A program made the translations under genes and the position numbers. The notes under the pieces were generated by a model. It saw nothing but the letters and a program-made list of their open reading frames with translations. It made no database searches and was not told the DNA's origin. This document shows, piece by piece, positions 14,283 through 23,400 of a DNA stretch of 30,788 bases (position 1 is the first letter of the stretch; the number at the start of each line of letters is the position of its first letter). Origin of the DNA: Bacteroidales bacterium (GTDB lineage: Bacteria > Bacteroidota > Bacteroidia > Bacteroidales > UBA932); contig JAILIM010000013.1 in NCBI GenBank assembly GCA_024695285.1, positions 1 through 30,788 of the forward strand. The letters are read 5' to 3'.

Positions 14283-15608
14283 ATGGCCAACATCAAGAAA
14301 CTGACATTCGCCCAAATGTTCAATTTGAGCTTCGGATTCTTCGGAGTACAGATTGCATATGCGCTTCAGAGCGCCAATATTAGCCGTATCTTCGCAACCC
14401 TAGGCGCAGACCCCCACCAGCTGAGTTTCTTCTGGATACTGCCCCCTCTGATGGGCATGATAGTCCAGCCCCTCATCGGCAAGTGGTCCGACCGCACCTG
14501 GACCAGGATGGGCCGCCGCAAGCCCTACCTGCTCGTCGGTGCCGTCATCGCCGTGCTGGTGATGCTGTTCCTCCCAAAGGCCGGCTCGCTCAACCTTTCG
14601 ACCGCCTACGTGTTCCTGGGACTGAACGCCGCCATGTGGTTCGGCCTGTTCTCGCTGATTTTCCTTGACACCTCCATCAACGTGGCCATGCAGCCGTTCA
14701 AGATGATGGTGGGCGACATGGTCGGCGAGGAGCAGAAAGCCGAAGCCTACAGCATCCAGAGCTTCCTGTGCAACGCAGGCTCGCTGGTGGGCTACCTCTT
14801 CCCCATCTTCTTCACCTGGATAGGCATAGCGAACACCGCCCCCGAGGGTGTGGTCCCCGACAGCGTGATCTACAGCTTCTGGTGCGGCGCCGCCATCCTC
14901 ATCGCCTGCGTGCTCTACACCTTCCTGAAAGTGAAGGAAATGCCCCCGAAGGAGTATGCCGAGTTCCACGGCATCGACCAGGCCAAGGCCGAAGAAAAGA
15001 AAGAAGGCCTCTTCAAGCTCCTGCTGAAGGCCCCGAAGACCTTCTGGACCGTGGGCCTGGTGCAGTTCTTCTGCTGGGCTGCGTTCCTCTATATGTGGAC
15101 CTACACCAACGGTGCCATCGCCCGCAACTGCTGGGACACCACCGACGTCGCCTCCGCCGCCTACCAGGCCGCCGGCAACTGGGTGGGCGTGCTCTTCGCC
15201 GTGCAGGCCGTCGGCTCCATACTCTGGGCCCTGGTGATCCCCCGCTTCAAGAACCTCAAGCTCGCCTACGTGGTCAGCCTGCTCGCCGGCGCCGCGGGAT
15301 TCGCCTCAGTGATGTTCATCCACAACCAGTACCTGCTCTTCGGCAGCTACTTCCTGATCGGCTTCGCCTGGGCCGCCATGCTCGCCCTGCCCTTCACCTT
15401 CCTGACCAACGCCCTCGAAGGCAACCCCTACATGGGCAGCTACCTGGGCCTCTTCAACTGCACCATCTGCCTGCCGCAGATCGTGGCGGCAGCGACCGGC
15501 GGCGCCGTGATGAGCCTGGTGGGCGGCAGCCAGGGCACGATGCTCCTGCTCGCCGGAATCTTCCTGGTGCTCGGAGCCTGCAGCGTCAGCCTCGTCAAGA
15601 CCAAATAA
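14283..15608 (+). CDS. MFS sugar transporter, SLC45/GPH-like (maltose/maltodextrin type)
   Basis: The 441-residue protein has about twelve membrane spans and belongs to the major facilitator superfamily. Loop 2-3 reads GKWSDRTWTRMGRRKP (residues 66-81), the D-R-x-G-R-R-x-P signature of the SLC45/GPH-type sugar:cation symporters. Similar proteins adjacent to sus-type loci carry maltose or maltooligosaccharides across the inner membrane. Its position directly before susC, with 46 bases between and no terminator, supports a role in the last import step for starch fragments. The substrate is inferred from context. In the classical B. thetaiotaomicron sus locus no such transporter is part of the operon. 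Confidence 0.85.
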   Translation: MANIKKLTFAQMFNLSFGFFGVQIAYALQSANISRIFATLGADPHQLSFFWILPPLMGMIVQPLIGKWSDRTWTRMGRRKPYLLVGAVIAVLVMLFLPKAGSLNLSTAYVFLGLNAAMWFGLFSLIFLDTSINVAMQPFKMMVGDMVGEEQKAEAYSIQSFLCNAGSLVGYLFPIFFTWIGIANTAPEGVVPDSVIYSFWCGAAILIACVLYTFLKVKEMPPKEYAEFHGIDQAKAEEKKEGLFKLLLKAPKTFWTVGLVQFFCWAAFLYMWTYTNGAIARNCWDTTDVASAAYQAAGNWVGVLFAVQAVGSILWALVIPRFKNLKLAYVVSLLAGAAGFASVMFIHNQYLLFGSYFLIGFAWAAMLALPFTFLTNALEGNPYMGSYLGLFNCTICLPQIVAAATGGAVMSLVGGSQGTMLLLAGIFLVLGACSVSLVKTK

Positions 15609-15654
15609 TTCCATTCTATATACACCAACCAAAAAATATCTAACTACACTCTAA

Positions 15655-18600
15655 ATGAAAAGGTTTATCACAGCAGTATCTATCTTGGTTTTCAGCCTGA
15701 TAGCTACTTCCGTATCCGCCCAGAACGGATACCGGATCAAAGGAGTCGTAGTCGATTCACAGGGGCCGGTGATCGGTGCCACCGTCATGGAAAAAGGCAC
15801 TACCACCGGAGCCCCGACGGGACTCGACGGCGATTTCGAATTGACCGTTTCCAGTGCAGATGCAGTAGTGGAAGTCAGCTGCATCGGTTATGCAACACAG
15901 ACTTTCACTGCAAGCCAGCTGCCTGCAAACATCCTTCTCGTGGAGGACACCGAGTTCCTTGACGACGTCGTGGTCATCGGCTACGGTACCGTCAAGAAGA
16001 GCGACCTCACCGGTTCCGTCTCCACGGTCAAGGCAGACGAGGTTAACAAGGGTGTCATCAGCTCCCCTGTGGACCTGCTCCGCGGCAAGACCGCAGGTGT
16101 CGTGGTCACAGCAGGTGACGGTATGCCCGGCTCTGCAGCGACCGTGCGTATCCGTGGCGGCGCTTCCCTGAGCGCAAGCACCACCCCGCTCTACGTCATC
16201 GACGGCCTGCCCGTGTCCAACGACGGCCTCGGCTCCATGGCCGACCCTATGGCCTCCATCAACCCTGAGGACATCGAGAGCTTCTCCGTGCTCAAGGACG
16301 CATCCGCAACCGCAATCTACGGTTCCCGTGCATCCAACGGCGTTATCGTGATCACGACCAAGAAGGGCTCCAAGACCGCACAGGCCATCCCTCAGGTCGC
16401 CGTCGACTTCACCAGCTCCCTCAACACCCTGGCCAAGTACAACCCGGTCATGGATGCCAAGGGGCTCCGCAGCCTGATCACCGCCGCCCTCGGCCCCGGC
16501 TCCTCCGCTGAAGCAGCCCTCGGCAACGCCGACACCAACTGGCAGAAGGAAATCTTCACCATGGCTCCCAGCTACGACGCCAACGTGTCCGTGAACGGCA
16601 AGATCGGCAGCTTCCTCCCCTACCGTGTTTCCGGCGGCTTCACCGAGCAGAACGGTACCCTCAAGGGCTCCAAGATGGACCGCGGTACCCTCTCCCTTAA
16701 CCTCTCCCCGAGCTTCTTCGACAAGCACCTCACCGTCAACCTGAACGGCAAGGGCGTGTATGCCAAGAACCAGTACGCCAACCAGGACGCCATCTGGGCC
16801 GCCAACCAGTTCGACCCCACGAAGCCCGTCAAGACCGACGGCCACCTCAACGGCTACACCACCTGGTATGACGCTGCAGGCAACATCAACACCATGGCCA
16901 CCCCCAACCCCGTGGCCCTTCTCGAAGGCAAGATCGACTACGGCAACACCTACCGTTTCCTCGGCAATACCCAGTTCGACTACAAAGTCCACGGCTTCGA
17001 AGACCTGAGGCTCAACCTCAACCTCGGCCTTGACTGGGCAAAGTCCAACAGCATAGTCGAATTCGTGCCCAACACCATCGCCTCCGTGCGCAGGACCACC
17101 GAGTCCGGCGGCGGTTCCCACAAGGACTACGACATTACCCGCAGGGACACCACCCTCGAGTTCTACGCCGACTACAACAAGACCTTCGCACAGAAGCACA
17201 ACGTCGACTTCATGGCCGGTTATTCATGGCAGCACTTCTGGAACAATTCCCACACCAAGGAGTACCGTATCTCCGACAAGCAGGAGTTCCAGAACACCGA
17301 AGGCCTCGGTGAGCTTTACCTCATCTCCTTCTTCGGCAGGGCCAACTACGGCTTCGACGACCGCTACCTGATCACTGCAACGGTTCGCGCCGACGGTACT
17401 TCCCGCTTCCAGAACAACAAGTGGGGTATCTTCCCGTCCGTGGCCCTCGGCTGGAACGTCAAGAACGAGAGCTTCCTGAAGAACGTCGAGCCCGTTTCCA
17501 CCGCAAAGGTGCGCCTCTCCTGGGGCGAGACTGGCCAGCAGGAAATCGGCGGCTACTACGACACCTTCGCCCAGTTCCTCCAGATCAACACCCCCGGTTC
17601 CTACTATTTCGTGAGCGGCAACGACTATGTTGCTCCTATTGCAGCGACTGCATATTCCGCCAACCTTAAGTGGGAGACCACCACGACCTACAACGCAGGT
17701 ATCGACTTCGGTCTCTGGAACGACAGGCTGACCACCAGCATCGATGTGTACAAGCGCGACACCCGCGACATTCTCAACACCATCCCGGTGCCGGCACTGA
17801 GCAACTTCACCAACCTGCTCCCCACCAACATCGGTTCCATGACCAACTACGGTTTCGAGATCAACCTCAACGCAGTTCTCATCGAGAAGCGTGACATGAG
17901 CTGGACCGCAGGCTTCAACATGGCCTACAACCACAATGAAGTGACCAAACTCACCGCCTCCGACGAGAATGCTGCAGGTATCGAAACCGGCGGCATCGGC
18001 AGCGGCACCGGCAACAACGTGCAGCTGATCCAGGTCGGTTACCCCCTGCATTCCTTCAACCTCTACCAGCAGGTCTACGACCCCAACGGCATGCCTATCT
18101 ACGGTGTGTATGTCGACCAGCCCACCGTGTCCTGGTACAGGGATGCAGCCGGCAACGAGACCACTGAGGCAGTCGATGCATCAGGCAAGAAGAACACCTT
18201 CATCGAGAAGCGTCCCGACGGCGTGATCAACGCCGACGACAGGCGCATGACCCACAGCGCCGACCCGACAATGACCTTCGGCTTCAACACCATGTTCACC
18301 TGGAAGAACTGGACGGCAGCCCTCTCCGGACACGCCGCCACCGGCAACTGGGTCTACTACGACGTCGCTTCCGGCCAGGAGCCTCTCATGGACCTCTGGA
18401 CCAACAGCTTCGTGAGCAACCGCCTGCAGAGCGCTACCAACTCCATGTTCCCGCAGGCCCAGTACTTCTCCGACTATTTCCTGCACGACGGTTCCTACAT
18501 CAAGCTCGACAACATCACTGTCGGCTACACCTTCCCGAAGCTCTTCAGCATCGTCCAGGACCGTCCCGCATCCCTCAATATCTTCGGCACCGTGCAGAAC

Positions 18601-18714
18601 GTCTGCACCATTTCGAAGTATCCCGGAATTGACCCTGAGGTTTACGGCGGCATCGACGGCAACGTCTATCCCCGTCCGCGCACCTTCATCCTCGGTCTCA
18701 AGTTCAACTTCTAA
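15655..18714 (+). CDS. susC: SusC-like TonB-dependent outer membrane transporter
   Basis: SusC imports oligosaccharides through the outer membrane using TonB energy and is lidded by SusD. The 1019-residue protein has a signal peptide (cleavage near SVSA-QNG, residue 22), a carboxypeptidase-regulatory-like domain (28-105, with GPVIGATVMEKGTTTGAPTGLDGDFEL), the Bacteroidota motif DDVVVIGYG (103-111), a plug domain to about residue 236 (VRIRGGASL, PLYVIDGLPV, SVLKDASATAIYGSRASNGVIVITT) and a 22-strand barrel ending in LGLKFNF with terminal Phe. It is followed by susD after 15 bases. Specificity for starch is inferred from SusD, SusE/F and SusG next to it. Confidence 0.96.
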   Translation: MKRFITAVSILVFSLIATSVSAQNGYRIKGVVVDSQGPVIGATVMEKGTTTGAPTGLDGDFELTVSSADAVVEVSCIGYATQTFTASQLPANILLVEDTEFLDDVVVIGYGTVKKSDLTGSVSTVKADEVNKGVISSPVDLLRGKTAGVVVTAGDGMPGSAATVRIRGGASLSASTTPLYVIDGLPVSNDGLGSMADPMASINPEDIESFSVLKDASATAIYGSRASNGVIVITTKKGSKTAQAIPQVAVDFTSSLNTLAKYNPVMDAKGLRSLITAALGPGSSAEAALGNADTNWQKEIFTMAPSYDANVSVNGKIGSFLPYRVSGGFTEQNGTLKGSKMDRGTLSLNLSPSFFDKHLTVNLNGKGVYAKNQYANQDAIWAANQFDPTKPVKTDGHLNGYTTWYDAAGNINTMATPNPVALLEGKIDYGNTYRFLGNTQFDYKVHGFEDLRLNLNLGLDWAKSNSIVEFVPNTIASVRRTTESGGGSHKDYDITRRDTTLEFYADYNKTFAQKHNVDFMAGYSWQHFWNNSHTKEYRISDKQEFQNTEGLGELYLISFFGRANYGFDDRYLITATVRADGTSRFQNNKWGIFPSVALGWNVKNESFLKNVEPVSTAKVRLSWGETGQQEIGGYYDTFAQFLQINTPGSYYFVSGNDYVAPIAATAYSANLKWETTTTYNAGIDFGLWNDRLTTSIDVYKRDTRDILNTIPVPALSNFTNLLPTNIGSMTNYGFEINLNAVLIEKRDMSWTAGFNMAYNHNEVTKLTASDENAAGIETGGIGSGTGNNVQLIQVGYPLHSFNLYQQVYDPNGMPIYGVYVDQPTVSWYRDAAGNETTEAVDASGKKNTFIEKRPDGVINADDRRMTHSADPTMTFGFNTMFTWKNWTAALSGHAATGNWVYYDVASGQEPLMDLWTNSFVSNRLQSATNSMFPQAQYFSDYFLHDGSYIKLDNITVGYTFPKLFSIVQDRPASLNIFGTVQNVCTISKYPGIDPEVYGGIDGNVYPRPRTFILGLKFNF

Positions 18715-18729
18715 TCCCACATCGCGAAT

Positions 18730-20442
18730 ATGAAAACATTGAAATATATTCTCGGAGTCATCGCTGCCTGCGCAGCATTCAGCTCCTGCGTGGGTGACCT
18801 CAACGTAACCCCTATCGACCCTAACGCCAACACCGTTGACAAGGTGCTGACCAGCCAGGCCGCGATGGATTCCTACATCTCCGGTGTCTATCTGGGCTTC
18901 GCCACCTCCGGTTACTATGGCAAGGACGGCGGCGCCAACATTTCCAACGTGGACGGCGGCGCCTCCCAGTATATCCGCGGTCTCTACCACCACTCCGAAC
19001 TCACCACCGACGAGAGCGTGTGCGGCTGGAACGACCAGACCATCAAGGATTTCCACTGGATGAACTGGGCCACCAACGACACCTTTATCTATGCTTTCTG
19101 GTCCCGTATCTTCATGCAGGTGGCATCCGCGAATGAATTCATCCGCCAGATGCGTCTCCTCAACGGAGTCGACGAGAACCTCAAGGCCCGCTATGTCGAC
19201 GAAGCCCGCGTGCTGCGCGCAATCGCCTACTACCACGCCATCGACAACTTCGGCAACGTGCCTTTCTCAACCGACGAGGACGTGATGGGTTCCATTCCCC
19301 AGCAGACCAAGAGGGCCGACCTCTACAACTGGCTTGAGAAAGAGCTCAAGTCCATCATCGACAACGGCAAGCTGCCCGAGGGACCTTCCGTCACCTACGG
19401 CCATGCCGGCATGGGTGCAGCGAAGTTCCTCCTCGCCAAGCTCTACCTCAACGCTGAAGTATTCTCCGGCACCGCCCAATGGCAGAAGTGCGCCGACGTG
19501 CTGAAGGACCTCATGGACGACGGCTACAGCCTCCACACCACCTCCGCCGGCAAGTACAGCGCCTATCAGGAGCTCTTCCTCGCCGACAACGACCGCTGCA
19601 CGGAAGAAATCATCTTCCCCGTCGAGCAGGATGGTCTGTACATCACCAGCTACGGTGTGACCAACTATCTCATCTTCGCTTCCACCGGCGGCCACATGAA
19701 TGTCAAGACCATCGGTATCTCCTCCGGTTGGGGCGGTCTCCGTACAACTCCGCAGTTCGTGGACAAGTTCACAGCCACCGACGCCCGCAACCTGTTCTAC
19801 GACACCGACAAATCCATGGCTGACATCAATGCCATGCCCGAGAAGCCCGAGGATGACCCCGATTCCTACGACGAGGCCAAGATCAAGGACCTGAAGGACA
19901 ACGGCAAGTATGACGAAGAGTGCAAGAAGCTCAGGGAAGCCAAGGAGAAGGCCCAGAAGGAAGAGTACCAGAAAAAGGATATCGACGATATCGGTTCCTT
20001 CTACAACGGCTTCGGCTTCATGAAGTTCCTCAATATGAAGAGCGACGGAACAGCTGCCAAGGAACCTGGCTCCGTCGATACCGACTTCCCGATGATGCGT
20101 TATGCAGACGTGCTCCTTATGGCTGCTGAGTGCCAGCTCCGCGGAGCGACCATCGACGGTCTTGCGGCCTACAACCAGGTCCGCCAGCGCGCCGGTGTGC
20201 CCACTGCAACTTCCATCTCCCTCCAGGATGTCCTCGACGAGCGCGGACGCGAACTCTATCAGGAGTGCTGGCGCCGCAACGACCTCGTCCGCTTCGGCCA
20301 GTTCACCACCAGCCAGTATGTCTGGCAGTGGAAGGGCAACGTGCGTGACGGCAGGGCTGTCGAAGACTTCAGGAACCTCTTCCCTATTCCCGACAGCGAC
20401 CGTCAGGCCAACTCCAACCTCGAGCAGAACCCTGGCTATTAA
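18730..20442 (+). CDS. susD: SusD-like starch-binding surface lipoprotein
   Basis: SusD binds glycan at the cell surface and closes over SusC. The 570-residue protein has a lipoprotein signal (AAFSSC, Cys20), TPR-like helices (DEARVLRAIAYYHAIDNFGNVPFSTDE) and the C-terminal family block (DTDFPMMRYADVLLMAAECQLRG, DERGRELYQECWRRNDLVRFGQF, FPIPDSDRQANSNLEQNPGY). The stretch YVWQWKGNVRDGRAVEDFRNLFPIP resembles B. thetaiotaomicron SusD closely, supporting starch as ligand. Residues about 362-418 form a highly charged Lys/Glu/Asp helix not needed for the fold. It lies between susC and the SusE/F-like gene with a gap of 12 bases on the latter side. Confidence 0.95.
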   Translation: MKTLKYILGVIAACAAFSSCVGDLNVTPIDPNANTVDKVLTSQAAMDSYISGVYLGFATSGYYGKDGGANISNVDGGASQYIRGLYHHSELTTDESVCGWNDQTIKDFHWMNWATNDTFIYAFWSRIFMQVASANEFIRQMRLLNGVDENLKARYVDEARVLRAIAYYHAIDNFGNVPFSTDEDVMGSIPQQTKRADLYNWLEKELKSIIDNGKLPEGPSVTYGHAGMGAAKFLLAKLYLNAEVFSGTAQWQKCADVLKDLMDDGYSLHTTSAGKYSAYQELFLADNDRCTEEIIFPVEQDGLYITSYGVTNYLIFASTGGHMNVKTIGISSGWGGLRTTPQFVDKFTATDARNLFYDTDKSMADINAMPEKPEDDPDSYDEAKIKDLKDNGKYDEECKKLREAKEKAQKEEYQKKDIDDIGSFYNGFGFMKFLNMKSDGTAAKEPGSVDTDFPMMRYADVLLMAAECQLRGATIDGLAAYNQVRQRAGVPTATSISLQDVLDERGRELYQECWRRNDLVRFGQFTTSQYVWQWKGNVRDGRAVEDFRNLFPIPDSDRQANSNLEQNPGY

Positions 20443-20454
20443 TAGATTATCGTT

Positions 20455-23400
20455 ATGAGAAAATTATTTAGCTACATACTTGCAGGCATCACTCTCCTGA
20501 GCGCCTCCGCCTGCGTCCACGAGCAGCCCGCCGTATTCGATCCGACCAAGGGCACTGCCCCCGTGCTCCTCAGCTACAATGTCAGCGAGGACGGCGTGAC
20601 CGCCGAATTCACTCCGGGTTCCATCGACATGGGCTTCAATAAGAATGTCCCCCCGTATCACTCTTTCGCCATCGTTGAACTCGACGGAGCGAAGGCCAAC
20701 AAGGTCATCCCTTCCAACGTTTCCGACGGTAAGATCAGCATCACCAAGACCACTCTTTCCAAGACCCTCATGTCCATGGGGAAAGCCGAAGGCAGTACTG
20801 CAGCCCTTAAAATGACCGTGCGCCTGTCCCTCCAGGATCCCACCAAGGACAGCGGCATCAACGGCTTCATCGACAGTAAGGACGTACTCACCATCGACTC
20901 CTGGGTCGTCGAGGTCCCCGTGCCTCAGGGCAACCCTTGGAAGGACTACACAGAGAAGAGTACCTGGAGCGTCATCGGCTCCATCGCCAGCACCGGCAAC
21001 TCATGGGGTAATGATGAACCCATGTTCACCGACGGCAGCAAGCACGTTGCCAAGGGCCTCAAGCTCGCGACCAGCGACCAGTTCAAGATCCGCAACAACG
21101 GCAGCTGGGACGACAACCGCGGTGCAACCGGCGACACCGAGCCGTTCATAGTAAGCCTCGGAGAGCCGTTGACGGCAAATCCCGGCGGAAAGAACCTCGC
21201 AGTTCCTGCAGACGGTGTCTATGACCTCCTCTACGATCCCGCAGCCGAGACCATCACCGTCACTGAAGCCTTCATGACCTATCCCGGCTTCGACAGCGTC
21301 TCCGAATGGAGCGTCATCGGCGCCATCGCCAGCTTCGACATGTCCTGGAACAAGGACATCGAGATGTCCACCGACGGCACCTGGCACGTAGCCGAGGGCG
21401 TTGAGCTCAAGGCTTCAGACCAGTTCAAGTTCCGCAAGAACCAGGATTGGGGCGACAACTTCGGCGCAACCGGTGACACCGAGCCGTTCATCGTCGCTCT
21501 CGACACCGAATATGAGGCCAACCCCGGCGGAAAGAACCTCGCAGTTCCCGAAGACGGTGTCTATGACCTCCTCGTGAATCCTGAAGCCAAGCTCTACAAG
21601 GTCGTGGCTACCCTCGGCGGTTCCTGCCACCTCGTAGGCGAAGGCGGTCCCGACACCCCTGAGCCCCCTGCATTCGAAGGCTGGGGCGTTACCGGATCCA
21701 TTGCCGGAGCCGGCATCAACTGGGACGGCGACATCGACATGACCGCATCCGGTTCGTTCTGGGTGGCACGCGACGTGAAACTCGCACCCAGCGACCAGTT
21801 CAAGTTCCGCAAGGCCCACGACTGGGGCGAGAACATCGGCGCAACCGGTGACGTCGAACCCTTCGTCGTCGAACTTGGTGCCAAGACCGCAGGCGCTGCT
21901 GGCGGCAAGAACCTCGCAGTTCCCGCTGAAGGCACCTACGACCTCTATCTCAATCCCGAAGAACTCAGCTTCTACGTCATGACAGCCGGCGAAGTGCCCG
22001 CTGAACTCGCAAGCTGGGGCGTGGTAGGCACCATCAACAGCTGGGGCGGCAGCGCCGACCTCGCAATGGTGGAAGAAAACGGCATGCTGGTACGCAAGAA
22101 CGTGGCCCTGAACACTGGTGACCAGTTCAAGATCCGCTACATGAGCAGCTGGGACGTCAACCGTGGCGCTCCCGGTGACGTGGAGCCCTTCATCATGGGC
22201 ACCGATCCCATCCAGGCAGTTCCCAACGGCAAGAACCTTGGCGTGGCAGCAGACGGCAACTACGATGTCTGGTATGACGCACTCAACGAAATCCTCTTCG
22301 TCGTGCCCGCCGGCACCGCACTCAGCTACTGGGGCGTGGTCGGCAACATCACCGGATGGGGCGGCGACCGCGCTGACTACATCATGTACAAGAGCGGCGA
22401 CTTCTATGCCGTCAAGGGCATCGAGCTGAATGAAGAAAGCCAGTTCAAGATCCGCTACAACAGCGACTGGGCCGTCAACCGCGGCGCTCCAGGCGACGTG
22501 GAGCCCTTCAAGGTTGACGCCGGTTCCGTGGTCGAAGCCACCCAGAACGGCAAGAACCTCGGAGTCAACGTTGCAGGCAAGTACGACATCTACTACAACG
22601 CTGCCGAAGAGAAGCTCTACGTGATGGGCGAAGGCAACGATCCTTCCGGAGCCGTGACTCCCGAGCCTCCCACCCCTGAGAAGCCTACCGCATGGTCCAT
22701 CGTCGGAACCATCGAAAGCTCCAGCTGGGGCAAGGACTTCGACCTCACCAACACCGAAGGCGACATCTGGAAGTATGAAGGCCTGACCGTGACCGACACC
22801 GATGAATTCAAGATCCGTGCGAACCACGACTGGGGCACCAGCGTCGGCGGCGCCGAAGAGAATGAAGACAGCGGCATCGATCCCGTGGGCAATCCCTACA
22901 AGGTGTTCAGGCCGACCATCGGCACTGCATTCGCAGCCGGCGGACTCAATATCCGCATCGCCGTGGCAGGAACCTACAACGTCACTTTCGACTATGCAGC
23001 CAAGACCATCCTCATCGAGGCCGGCGCTCCCGCAGCAGGTGCAAAGGTCATCAACACCGCTGACGAACTGATTGCATATCTTGAGAATCCCACTGAGGAT
23101 GCCGAACTCGGCGCCGACATCAACATCAGCGGCAAGCAGATGCTTCCCGCTCCCGAGATGACCGGCAACTTCGACGGCAAGGACCACAAGATCACCGTCT
23201 CCCTCGGATTCCCGCTCTTCCCGCTTGTCCGCGGCGACATCAAGAATCTCACCATCGACGGCAGCTTCAACGCAACCTGCGGAGCTGACAAGACCGTTCT
23301 TGCCCCTATCGGCAAGAGCTACGGCACAATCCAGAACGTGATCAACAGGGCCACCGTGACTCTGTCCGGTCCTGCCGGACAGGGCGGTGCCGAGACCAAG

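Noticed and set aside
20959..23022. Regular repeats considered as a CRISPR-like array
   Set aside because: Units are over 300 bases, keep one reading frame and encode a conserved protein module; there are no short identical repeats with unique spacers.
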